Below, piece by piece: positions 33,457-42,377 of a DNA stretch of 61,325 nucleotides. A program made the position numbers and the translations under genes. A model generated the notes under the pieces. That model had not been told where the DNA came from, did no database searches, and saw nothing but the letters and a program-made list of their open reading frames with translations. The stretch is taken from positions 1 through 61,325 of the forward strand of contig SZPC01000012.1 in the NCBI GenBank assembly GCA_030263475.1. The letters run 5' to 3'. This DNA is from OLB4 sp002050165. Its GTDB lineage: Bacteria; Bacteroidota; Ignavibacteria; Tepidaquicellales; Tepidaquicellaceae. How positions within the stretch are numbered: position 1 is the stretch's first letter; each line of letters opens with the position of its first letter.

Positions 33457-35630
33457 AAAGGATAAAGTTTAACAGCAAACCGGATTTTAAAATCAATCGT
33501 ACTGAAAGGGTTGAATGGTCGAATGAATTTAAAAAAAACTCTGGTAGATCCCCCGAAGAATTTATTTGGACGACAAACGAGAAGATAAACATTGCACCCT
33601 TATATACTTCTGAAGATATTAAAGGTTACTCGCATCTAAATTCTCTTTCCGGAATGCCTCCTTACCTCCGTGGACCTTATTCTACCATGTACGTTACAAG
33701 ACCATGGACAATCAGGCAATATGCTGGTTTCTCGACTGCGGAAGCAAGTAACGATTTCTACAGGCGCAATCTTGCAGCAGGCCAGATGGGGCTCTCGGTG
33801 GCGTTTGATTTACCTACACACCGCGGCTACGATTCAGATCACGACCGTGTAGTCGGTGATGTTGGCAAAGCAGGCGTTGCAATTGATACTGTTGAAGATA
33901 TGAAAATACTCTTCGATTCTATTCCTCTCGATAAGATGTCAGTCTCGATGACTATGAATGGCGCGGTTCTTCCGGTGATGGCATTTTATATAGTCGCTGC
34001 TGAAGAACAAGGTGTGATTATTGAGAAACTTTCCGGGACAATTCAAAACGATATTCTTAAAGAATACATGGTGCGGAACACTTACATCTATCCCCCTGAA
34101 ATGTCAATGCGAATTGTTGGAGACATTTTCCGTTACACTGCGCGCAATATGCCACTTTTCAATAGTATAAGTGTTTCCGGCTACCACATGCACGAAGCGG
34201 GCGCAACTGCAGATCTCGAAATTGCTTACACAATCGCTAACGGATTGGAATACATTAAAACCGGTATGAATGCCGGATTGAAAATTGATGAATTTGCTCC
34301 AAGGATATCATTTTTCTGGGCAGAGGGAATGAATTTCTTTATGGAAATTGCAAAACTCAGGGCAGCGCGTGTCCTTTGGGCTACGGTAGTGAAACAGTTC
34401 AATCCAAATAATCCCAAATCAATGGCGTTACGCACGCATTCTCAAACTTCAGGTTGGAGCCTTACCGAACAAGATCCGTTTAATAATGTTATTCGCACTC
34501 TTCTTGAAGCAATGGCGGCCACACTGGGTGGAACACAATCACTTCATACAAACTCGCTTGACGAAGCGATAGCGCTTCCGACAGATTTCAGTGCGAGGAT
34601 TGCCCGTAACACTCAATTATTCTTACAAGAGGAATCAGGTATTTGTAAAACTGTTGACCCGACTGCAGGCTCTTATTACCTCGAATATCTTACGGGAGAG
34701 TTGATAAAGTCCGGTTTTTCACATTTGAGGGAAATTGAATCTTACGGCGGAATGACAAAAGCGATTGAATCCGGTATCCCAAAGTTGAGAATTGAAGAAG
34801 CTGCTGCCAGGCGACAAGCGATGATTGATTCCGGAAAGGAGAAAATTGTAGGTGTGAATACATTTATACCGGAAGGCGAGGATGTTATTGATATAAGAGA
34901 AGTGGACAATACAGAAGTAAGGCGCTCACAAATCGAACGAATTAAAAAAGTAAAATCTGAAAGAAATAATTCCAGGGTTGAAGAAGCCTTGAATGCTATA
35001 ACACATTGCGCAAAAAGTGGTGAAGGTAATTTGCTTGAGTTATGCGTCAATGCCGCGAGAGCGAGGGCAACGCTTGGTGAAATTTCATTTGCGATTGAAA
35101 AAATTTCAGGGAGGTATAAAGCAGTGTCGAAAACAATCTCAGGTGTATATAAACACGAATACGGAGAGCAATCAGATGTAATTAACCGGGTTAGAAGTAT
35201 TACAGATGAGTTTGCAGAAAAATCCGGTAGGCGACCGAGGATCATGATCGCCAAAATCGGACAGGATGGTCATGATAGAGGAGCGAAAGTGATAGCAACA
35301 GCTTTCGCCGATTTGGGATTCGATGTTGATGTCGGACCGTTGTTCCAAACTCCGGTTGAAACGGCAAAACAAGCGGTGGAAAATGATGTCCATGTTGTTG
35401 GAATGAGTTCTCTTGCAGGAGGACATAAGACTTTGCTTCCTGAACTTCGAAAAGAATTAAATAAATTAGGTGGCAACGAAATTTTAATTTTGTGTGGTGG
35501 TGTAATACCGCGGCAGGAATATGAATTTCTGTACAATAATGGCGCTGATCTTATATTCGGTCCGGGGACGAAAATACCTGATGCAGCTTTAACTCTGATG
35601 GAAAAAATTAATTCAAAATTCATTAATTGA
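33453..35630 (+). CDS. mutB: Methylmalonyl-CoA mutase large, B12-binding subunit (MutB)
   Basis: The catalytic, adenosylcobalamin-dependent subunit, 725 aa. The N-terminal barrel holds the substrate-channel sequence RGPYSTMYVTRPWTIRQYAG and SVSMTMNGAVLP. The C-terminal domain has the base-off cobalamin motif GQDGHDRG, with the lower-ligand His at residue 607. The start is TTG 33453, four bases inside the mutA 3' end, preceded by AGGAG. The meaB gene follows with the same TTGA overlap. B12 must be made or imported; no B12 gene is in the window. Confidence 0.96.
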   Translation: MKRIKFNSKPDFKINRTERVEWSNEFKKNSGRSPEEFIWTTNEKINIAPLYTSEDIKGYSHLNSLSGMPPYLRGPYSTMYVTRPWTIRQYAGFSTAEASNDFYRRNLAAGQMGLSVAFDLPTHRGYDSDHDRVVGDVGKAGVAIDTVEDMKILFDSIPLDKMSVSMTMNGAVLPVMAFYIVAAEEQGVIIEKLSGTIQNDILKEYMVRNTYIYPPEMSMRIVGDIFRYTARNMPLFNSISVSGYHMHEAGATADLEIAYTIANGLEYIKTGMNAGLKIDEFAPRISFFWAEGMNFFMEIAKLRAARVLWATVVKQFNPNNPKSMALRTHSQTSGWSLTEQDPFNNVIRTLLEAMAATLGGTQSLHTNSLDEAIALPTDFSARIARNTQLFLQEESGICKTVDPTAGSYYLEYLTGELIKSGFSHLREIESYGGMTKAIESGIPKLRIEEAAARRQAMIDSGKEKIVGVNTFIPEGEDVIDIREVDNTEVRRSQIERIKKVKSERNNSRVEEALNAITHCAKSGEGNLLELCVNAARARATLGEISFAIEKISGRYKAVSKTISGVYKHEYGEQSDVINRVRSITDEFAEKSGRRPRIMIAKIGQDGHDRGAKVIATAFADLGFDVDVGPLFQTPVETAKQAVENDVHVVGMSSLAGGHKTLLPELRKELNKLGGNEILILCGGVIPRQEYEFLYNNGADLIFGPGTKIPDAALTLMEKINSKFIN

Positions 35631-36619
35631 GTATTGATGAAAAAATAAATATCGGGGAGCTAAAGCAATCCCTGCTTGAAGGAAATATTAAGGCTTTATC
35701 AAAGTCAATTACTTTAGTTGAATCTTCCTCATACAAGCATTTCGAGATGGCGCAGGTACTCATTAATTCAATAATGCCACAAACAGGTAAATCGGTTCGT
35801 ATTGGTATAACCGGTATTCCGGGAGCAGGTAAAAGTACATTTATAGAATCATTTGGTTTATTGTTACTCGAAAAGGGGCATAAGGTAGCTGTCCTTGCAG
35901 TTGACCCAAGTAGTAGCATTTCTAGGGGTAGCATACTCGGGGATAAAACAAGAATGGAAAAATTATCGAGACATAAAAATTGTTTCATCAGGCCGTCACC
36001 ATCCGGCGGCTCACTTGGAGGCGTCGCAAATAAAACCAGAGAGAGCATTTTGATCTGCGAGGCGGCCGGATATGACAGGATATTAGTGGAATCAATGGGG
36101 GTTGGTCAGAGTGAAGTAGAACTCAGAACTATGGTAGATTTTCTTTTGCTCCTTTTAATTCCCGGTAGCGGAGATGAACTCCAAGGTTTGAAAAAGGGCA
36201 TTGTCGAAATTGCGGATTTGATTGCCATAAATAAATCCGAAGGTGAAAATAAAGACCGCGCCAAGCTTACAGCAATTGAATATTCATCCGCTCTGAAATA
36301 TCTGAATCAATTTACCGAAGGTTGGAAAGTAAAAGTTAAAATGTGTTCGGCAATTACCGGTGAAGGATTAATGGAAATATTGCAATCTTTGGAAGAGTTT
36401 GAAAAATTTACCAAGTCGGAAAAGATTTTTGAACGGAACAGAAATGAACAATTGAGTTTGTGGATGGACAAGATATTTATGGAAAATTTAAAACGGAAAT
36501 ATTTATCATCCCCGGATATAAAAAATTATCGAAGTGAACTTAAAGCAAAAGTTATAACTAACGAACTTTCCCCGTCTGCTGCCGCAGAATTACTCATGAA
36601 AAGAATTGTCGGTGATTAA
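35627..36619 (+). CDS. meaB: Methylmalonyl-CoA mutase-associated GTPase (MeaB/ArgK)
   Basis: MeaB is a G3E-family GTPase that gates cofactor loading and protects the mutase from inactivation. Walker A GIPGAGKS is at 63-70; the switch segment DPSSSISRGSILGDKTRM and ESMGVGQSEVE are diagnostic for MeaB. The guanine-specificity NKxD motif appears as INKSEGEN, where a Ser replaces the usual residue and Glu stands in the Asp position. At 330 aa the length is normal. The TTG start overlaps the mutB stop. Gene order mutA-mutB-meaB is the classical one. Confidence 0.95.
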   Translation: MSIDEKINIGELKQSLLEGNIKALSKSITLVESSSYKHFEMAQVLINSIMPQTGKSVRIGITGIPGAGKSTFIESFGLLLLEKGHKVAVLAVDPSSSISRGSILGDKTRMEKLSRHKNCFIRPSPSGGSLGGVANKTRESILICEAAGYDRILVESMGVGQSEVELRTMVDFLLLLLIPGSGDELQGLKKGIVEIADLIAINKSEGENKDRAKLTAIEYSSALKYLNQFTEGWKVKVKMCSAITGEGLMEILQSLEEFEKFTKSEKIFERNRNEQLSLWMDKIFMENLKRKYLSSPDIKNYRSELKAKVITNELSPSAAAELLMKRIVGD

Positions 36620-36628
36620 TACATAAAT

Positions 36629-38296
36629 TCACCTGAACTGTATTTTTTTATAATCTTTAAATAAATGTTTAGCTTTATTACGCTGATATTTACCGGTTGA
36701 GGTTACCGGAATGATATCGGTAAATTCAATTACTTTGGGTGATTTAACAAAAGGTAATTTCTTTCTGCATTCTTTGATTATATGACGTTTCAATTCATCT
36801 TTGTCAAAGTTCAAAAATTCATTTTTCAGAATCACCAGAGCACCGATTTCATCACCGTACCAGTCATTTTCAAAACCAACAGCGATTCCGGCTTTTACAC
36901 AATTAATCCCGGAAATTACCTCATCAATTTCTAGTGGGGAAATGTTTACACCACCGCGGATTATAAGTTCTTTTATTCTTCCGGTTATAAAGAAATATTT
37001 TCTACCGTTTGAATCGAACTTAAAAAATCCTTCATCTCCGGATCTGAACCAACCGTGTTTAAATGTTTCAAGATTGACTTCATCATTGTTGTAATAATAT
37101 TTCATAATATTGTGACCACGGATTACAATTTCACCTCTTGTCCCTTCATTGAGTGTAATACCAGAATCGGAATGTATCTCCATTTCGTTACAGTTTATCG
37201 GGATACCAATAGAGGGAAATCCGAATTCATTCTGCCATTTGTAGTGTTCACTTTCTGAAAGGTTATAAGGTATGAAACATGAGTAACATGTGCTTTCTGA
37301 AAGTCCATATCCATGAACTATTCTCATCCCGAATTTTGTTTCGAAATCTCTGCTAATTTCACATGTGAGTGGACCGGCGCCGCAAATTATGTGCGAAAAA
37401 TGTTTAAGGTCATAATCCCTTGCGTTTTCATTTGAATGTATCATGAACTGTAATAACGTTGGTACTACACTCACGATTTTTACTTTTTCTTCGGAGATCC
37501 TCTTTAGAAAATTTTCAGTACTGAATTTTTTATTTAATATCAATCTGCCACCTGTGTACATTGTAGTTACAACTGTTACGACAGTACCATTGACGTGGTG
37601 AATCGGAAGAACGCACATCATTGTATCGTTCTCTTTTATATCATGCCATTGTGCTATGTAATGTGCATCAACCATCAAATTATATTGAGTCAACACAACG
37701 CCTTTCGGATTGCTCGTCGTTCCGGATGTGTAAACTATCATACTTTCAGTATTCCAATCCGGAATTTGATCAGGTGAAAATGTTTCGTTGTATTCAGAGT
37801 AATCAAGTGAATCGAAACTTATAACTTTGATATCCTGTGTCAATGTACCGTTAAGTTTATCCAGATATTCATCTCGCGTGAAAACCATTCTTGCCCCTGA
37901 GTTTTCAAGTATGTACCGGATTCTGTTTTTATCTTCAGAAATGTTAACCGGCATAACAACTGCTCCGGAAATCCAACAGGCGAAATAAAGAATGACCGTA
38001 TCAACATGATTAACCGAAAATGTAGCTATCCTGTCCTCGAATTTTATTGAATTTGATTTCAGAAAATTAGCGAGATTGTTCACCCTGCTGAGAAACTCTT
38101 TATATGTATAAGTTGTGACTGAAGAATCATCAAAATATTTTATATACTCGAAATCGGATTTCGAAAGACGATCGTTCAGTAATTCCGCTATGTTTTTATA
38201 TTTTATTAACCTGTCAGATTCTGTATAAAATTTATTATCAGAATTTGAATGGAAACTGTGAGCCAAAATAATCTTCTTTTTGATTTGTTCATCCAT
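36629..38296 (-). CDS. AMP-forming acyl-CoA synthetase (ANL superfamily)
   Basis: This 555-aa enzyme adenylates a carboxylic acid and transfers it to CoA. The ATP/AMP motif YTSGTTSNPKGVVLT (about 192-206), GYGLSES (about 330) and the hinge region RSGDEGFFKF...GRIKELIIRGG are present, and the catalytic Lys of the C-terminal domain lies in TSTGKYQRNK. The acid cannot be predicted; medium- or long-chain and aromatic acids are all possible. It is convergent with meaB (nine bases apart), so it is not in the same transcript. No signal or membrane segment is seen. Confidence 0.88.
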   Translation of the reverse strand: MDEQIKKKIILAHSFHSNSDNKFYTESDRLIKYKNIAELLNDRLSKSDFEYIKYFDDSSVTTYTYKEFLSRVNNLANFLKSNSIKFEDRIATFSVNHVDTVILYFACWISGAVVMPVNISEDKNRIRYILENSGARMVFTRDEYLDKLNGTLTQDIKVISFDSLDYSEYNETFSPDQIPDWNTESMIVYTSGTTSNPKGVVLTQYNLMVDAHYIAQWHDIKENDTMMCVLPIHHVNGTVVTVVTTMYTGGRLILNKKFSTENFLKRISEEKVKIVSVVPTLLQFMIHSNENARDYDLKHFSHIICGAGPLTCEISRDFETKFGMRIVHGYGLSESTCYSCFIPYNLSESEHYKWQNEFGFPSIGIPINCNEMEIHSDSGITLNEGTRGEIVIRGHNIMKYYYNNDEVNLETFKHGWFRSGDEGFFKFDSNGRKYFFITGRIKELIIRGGVNISPLEIDEVISGINCVKAGIAVGFENDWYGDEIGALVILKNEFLNFDKDELKRHIIKECRKKLPFVKSPKVIEFTDIIPVTSTGKYQRNKAKHLFKDYKKIQFR

Positions 38297-38365
38297 TTAG
38301 TTCATTCAATTTTATTTAATGCTTGGTTATCTTGAACAATATTTGAAATAAAAACTTTTGTGTAA

Positions 38366-40042
38366 ATGAAAAAAATCTTTTGCATAGTTACAATTACAGC
38401 TTTATTGCTTATCTCTTGCGGTAATGAACAGTCCGAAACAGAAAATATATTTGTAATGAACCAGATGTTAGGTGTGGAAACGCTTGAACCGGTAATGTCG
38501 AATACAGTTCAGACTATTTGGGTATTATCAATGTTAATGGAAGGATTAGTATCGTTCGATAAACAAAATAAGATAAAACCAACCATTGCTAAAAGTTGGG
38601 AAATATCAGATAATGGCCTTGAATATACTTTTATCTTGAGGGACGATGTTTATTTTCATGATGATGAATGTTTCCCGGGTGGCAAAGGGCGGAAAGTTAC
38701 TGCGTACGATTTTGAATATTGTCTTACGAGAGTAAACGATCCAAAGTCAATGAGTCGTGGTGCGTGGGTTTGGCGAGATAAAATAAAAGGTGCATCTGAA
38801 TATATAGATGCCAGATCAAAGGATATGGATGAACCTGCAGGTATATCCGGGATAAAGGTTGTTAATGATACTACTTTGGTTTTGACGCTTGTTTCACCAT
38901 TTGCACCTTTTCTCAGTACACTGACTATGAGTTACGGGTATGTCTATCCACATGAAGCAGTTGAACATTACGGCTCTGATATTGGTCAGAATCCGGTTGG
39001 GACAGGACCGTTCAAATTCCTAAACTGGGATATCGGCAAAGAGATGAACCTTACGAGGAATGAAAAATATTGGGACAAAGATTCAGATGGGAATCAACTC
39101 CCATATCTTGATGGCGTAAAGATGACCTTCACTCAGTCATCAGAGACAGAATTTCTTGATTTCGTAAATGGCAAATATGATTTTCATTTACCGTCATCGG
39201 AAACTTTTGCTCAAATCACTGACGAGAATGGTGAACTTCTTGACGCTGGAGAAAAAAAATACAGTCTTGTAAAACAACCGTGGCTACAAACAGTTTTCTT
39301 TGGAATGATGCAGGCACCGAACTTGCCCGGTGGAATAAAGGGACCGTTTGTAAACAATAAGAAATTACGGCAGGCATTGAATTACGCAATTGATCGTGAT
39401 AAGATAATTAAATTTGTATTGAAAAACAGAGGGGTGTCTGCGCACAATGGACCTATTCCGCCAGGCATGCCGGGATTTAATCCCGATATAAAAGGATATA
39501 CGTACGATCCGGATAAAGCAAAAAAGCTGTTGGAAGAGGCGGGTTACCCGAATGGTAAAGGGCTAAAGCTTACATTGCATACCGGAAATGATGAGATTCA
39601 AAAGACAATTGCAATCGCTGTACAGGAACAACTGAAAAGTTTCGGGATTGATTTGAAACTTGATCAGATGTTGCAGGCAACTTTAATTTCAAATCAGGAG
39701 GAAGGACTATTCCCGTTCTGGCGGGCAAGTTGGGGTGCGGATTATTTCGATCCGGAAAATTTCATGGCACTTTTCTACAGCAAGAATATAACCCCAAAGG
39801 GACCAAATCGTGTAGGGTACAGTAACCCATTGGTTGATAAATTGTACGAACAAGGTTTGGAAGAAACAGATTTTGAGAAGCGAATGAAATTGTATGATGA
39901 AATACAACGAATTGTAATCGAGGACGCAGCGTGGTTGTTCCTTTATTATAACGAACAGGTTTATCTTTTGAGCAATAAAGTCCATGGATTTTATATTGAT
40001 GGATTGAACATTATAAGGTTAAAGGAAACAAAAAAGCAATGA
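38366..40042 (+). CDS. Oligopeptide ABC transporter substrate-binding lipoprotein (SBP family 5)
   Basis: A periplasmic peptide-binding lipoprotein. The lipobox is LISC with the lipidated Cys at residue 18. The SBP_bac_5 signatures are clear: WEISDNGLEYTFILRDDVYFHD, the VGTGPFKFLNW region and LRQALNYAIDRDKI. The length (558 aa) is typical of OppA/DppA. The OppBCDF membrane and ATPase genes are absent nearby, so this is an orphan binding protein. It lies between a divergent acyl-CoA ligase and a 278-base spacer. Confidence 0.9.
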   Translation: MKKIFCIVTITALLLISCGNEQSETENIFVMNQMLGVETLEPVMSNTVQTIWVLSMLMEGLVSFDKQNKIKPTIAKSWEISDNGLEYTFILRDDVYFHDDECFPGGKGRKVTAYDFEYCLTRVNDPKSMSRGAWVWRDKIKGASEYIDARSKDMDEPAGISGIKVVNDTTLVLTLVSPFAPFLSTLTMSYGYVYPHEAVEHYGSDIGQNPVGTGPFKFLNWDIGKEMNLTRNEKYWDKDSDGNQLPYLDGVKMTFTQSSETEFLDFVNGKYDFHLPSSETFAQITDENGELLDAGEKKYSLVKQPWLQTVFFGMMQAPNLPGGIKGPFVNNKKLRQALNYAIDRDKIIKFVLKNRGVSAHNGPIPPGMPGFNPDIKGYTYDPDKAKKLLEEAGYPNGKGLKLTLHTGNDEIQKTIAIAVQEQLKSFGIDLKLDQMLQATLISNQEEGLFPFWRASWGADYFDPENFMALFYSKNITPKGPNRVGYSNPLVDKLYEQGLEETDFEKRMKLYDEIQRIVIEDAAWLFLYYNEQVYLLSNKVHGFYIDGLNIIRLKETKKQ

Positions 40043-40320
40043 ATCTGTTTCGGTTAATGAAATTTGTTAAGTGGTTTTGTTGCTGATTAATCCAACTATT
40101 TGAAATTAGCCTCCGGAAAATTTTTAGATTCTTAAAGCGATTATTCAAATTTTTTCGGTAATTATAGGTTGTGATTTTTATTTCTATCCGAAGATTTAAT
40201 TCCAGTTACAGATTTGACAAATTTTGTAATTTAGATTTCCTTCATTAATCATTTCCTTTAATTTCATTGTTTTAAATTTTAATTTAAACGCTATCCCAAT
40301 TTTTACAAATTAACCCACCA
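40043..40320. other. Spacer without a recognisable feature
   Basis: This AT-rich gap of 278 bases precedes the aldehyde dehydrogenase gene. I see no tRNA, hairpin with a T run or convincing small open frame. It probably carries the promoter of the aldehyde dehydrogenase run. Confidence 0.4.
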
Positions 40321-41805
40321 ATGGAAAAATATTTTTTGTACATTAACGGTAAGTTTACTGAAGCTTCGGATAAAGGTACGTTCATATCTTATGATCCATC
40401 TAATGGTGAAGCGATTGCTGAGATATCATCTGCTACTCTCGACGATACAACAGAGGCAATTAAATCAGCCCGCCGGGCTTTTGATAGTAATGTCTGGTAT
40501 GGAAAGTCACGTGAAGAACGTAGCAGGATAATCAAGCAGATTGTAGATAAAATTAATGAAAATAAAGAGCGTTTAACGGAGCTTGAAATAAAAGATTCAG
40601 GATCGACGTTTAAGAAGGCAACAGAGGACATATATCTTTCTGCGAGAAACCTAAATTCCTTTGCAAAGATGGCGCTAACAGATTTTGATGAAGTTTCAGA
40701 AATTTCAAAAGCAGGGGTTAGCAAAAATCTCTTGAAATGGGAGCCGGTGGGAGTTTGTTCTCTCATCATTCCATGGAACTTTCCGCTAAAGATGGCAATC
40801 TGGAAAATAGGTCCGGCGTTAGCAGCGGGATGTACATTGGTCTTGAAACCAGCACCTGAAACATCAGTCACCGCACTTGAACTAGCAAGATTAATTGATC
40901 AGACTGATTTACCTAAAGGGGTTGTTAATGTTATTACCGGTGATGCAGATGTGGGAACTGAAATGATTACGAACCCGCTGGTTGATAAAGTGTCTTTTAC
41001 TGGTTCAACAGAGGTTGGAAAAGTTGTAATGAAAAATGCTTCTGAGTCACTTAAAAAAATTACTCTTGAATGTGGCGGAAAGTCAGCAAATATTGTGCTT
41101 GATGATGCCGATCTTGAAATGGCGGTTGATGGGGCGATTTATGCCGGATTCTATCATCAAGGTCAATGTTGCGAAGGTGGAACGAGATTGCTGATTCAGG
41201 AAACTATTTACAATGATTTCATTGCAAGGCTGAAAACCAAAATTGAGAAAATGAAGATTGGTAACCCAATGGACAAAGGGACAGATATTGGACCGGTGGT
41301 ATCAGAGGAACAATTCAACAAAGTTTTGAACTATATTAAAATTGCAAAAGATGAAGGCGCAGAATTACTGACAGGAGGCGAACGTTATGGGACTACCGGC
41401 TTTTTTATAAAACCCACCGCATTTATAAATGTTCGAAACGAAATGAGGAACGCGCAGGAAGAAATTTTCGGACCGGTTATTTCAATAATAAAATTTAAAG
41501 ATGATAACGAAGCGATTATAATTGCAAATGATTCCATTTATGGACTTGGTGGCGCTGTCTGGTCTGCTAATGAATCACGCGCTTTGCAACTTGCGGCTAA
41601 ACTTAAAGCGGGAACGGTATGGATTAATGAATATCATCTGTTAAATGAACGGGTTCCGTTTGGAGGCTATAAGCAAAGCGGTATAGGGCGTGAATTTGGT
41701 TTAGATGGTATCAAGGAATATATGGAACTGAAACATATTCACATTGATGAAGTAAAGGTTCGCGAAAAGAAGTTTTGGTACGGAACAGTAGTGCCGAAAG
41801 ATTAA
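40321..41805 (+). CDS. NAD(P)+-dependent aldehyde dehydrogenase
   Basis: A cytosolic ALDH-superfamily enzyme that oxidises an aldehyde to its acid. The catalytic Cys is C284 (YHQGQCCEGG), the general base is E250 (LECGGKSAN), and the nucleotide-binding segments IIPWNFPLKM and FTGSTEVGK are in place. At 494 aa it is of normal length and complete to the C-terminal FGGYKQSGIGREFG. The specific aldehyde is unknown; the sequence is of the betaine/gamma-aminobutyraldehyde/retinal type rather than the acylating one. It is the first gene of a run with a GNAT protein and a Rossmann protein. Confidence 0.93.
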   Translation: MEKYFLYINGKFTEASDKGTFISYDPSNGEAIAEISSATLDDTTEAIKSARRAFDSNVWYGKSREERSRIIKQIVDKINENKERLTELEIKDSGSTFKKATEDIYLSARNLNSFAKMALTDFDEVSEISKAGVSKNLLKWEPVGVCSLIIPWNFPLKMAIWKIGPALAAGCTLVLKPAPETSVTALELARLIDQTDLPKGVVNVITGDADVGTEMITNPLVDKVSFTGSTEVGKVVMKNASESLKKITLECGGKSANIVLDDADLEMAVDGAIYAGFYHQGQCCEGGTRLLIQETIYNDFIARLKTKIEKMKIGNPMDKGTDIGPVVSEEQFNKVLNYIKIAKDEGAELLTGGERYGTTGFFIKPTAFINVRNEMRNAQEEIFGPVISIIKFKDDNEAIIIANDSIYGLGGAVWSANESRALQLAAKLKAGTVWINEYHLLNERVPFGGYKQSGIGREFGLDGIKEYMELKHIHIDEVKVREKKFWYGTVVPKD

Positions 41806-41813
41806 ATCATAAT

Positions 41814-42377
41814 TTGAAACAGGGAAAACGATTAAAGGGAAAACATTGTAGCCTTGAACCGTTTAGTCTTAATAATGAAACTATTGAACTGATACATTCT
41901 TTATTTTCGGATAAAGCATTGCACGATCTGATAAATCCTGACTATCCGCTTGGCAAATCAAAACGCGTAATATCACTTTGGGTTAGAGATCGTGTTCAGT
42001 CTGAAAGCGAAGAGTGGTATATTATAAGATCCAATAATGCTGCTGTCGGATACGTTGCGTATAAATGGAAAGTAGGTTTAAACCTCGCATGTGAAATATC
42101 TACTGCACTATTGTCATCAGCAAGGGGTTTCAAAATTGGTTTTGAATCATCAAAGTTGATCATTGATTACATTAGGTCGCAGCGGAAGTTCAGGCACATT
42201 ACAGCCTTTTGCAGAAAATCTAATTATGCTGCAATCGGTAATTTGAGGAAATTAGGGTTTAGAAAATCGAACAGACTTCATATTATCGTGGAAAGTGAAC
42301 TGTACAACGAGAAAAATCCGGATCCCGAAAATAGTCTTTATCAACTAATGTCATACAATACAAAAAGAACTCATTAA
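41814..42377 (+). CDS. GNAT-family N-acetyltransferase (RimJ/RimL-like)
   Basis: The 187-aa chain has the RimJ/RimL layout: an N-terminal KGKHCSLEPFSLNN strand, a central WYIIRSNNAAVGYVAYKWKV pair, and a C-terminal helix with RKSNYAAIGNLRKLGF, the usual acetyl-CoA/substrate segment. The R/Q-x-x-G-x-G/A loop is only loosely kept (SARGFKIGFES). I place the start at TTG 41814, nine bases after the aldehyde dehydrogenase stop; a longer frame from ATG 41775 would overlap that gene by 31 bases. It overlaps the next gene (TAATG). The substrate is unknown. Confidence 0.75.
   Translation: MKQGKRLKGKHCSLEPFSLNNETIELIHSLFSDKALHDLINPDYPLGKSKRVISLWVRDRVQSESEEWYIIRSNNAAVGYVAYKWKVGLNLACEISTALLSSARGFKIGFESSKLIIDYIRSQRKFRHITAFCRKSNYAAIGNLRKLGFRKSNRLHIIVESELYNEKNPDPENSLYQLMSYNTKRTH

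Noticed and set aside
34742..35254. 170-aa open frame antisense to mutB
   Set aside because: Long but entirely opposite a well-conserved gene; no family resemblance.
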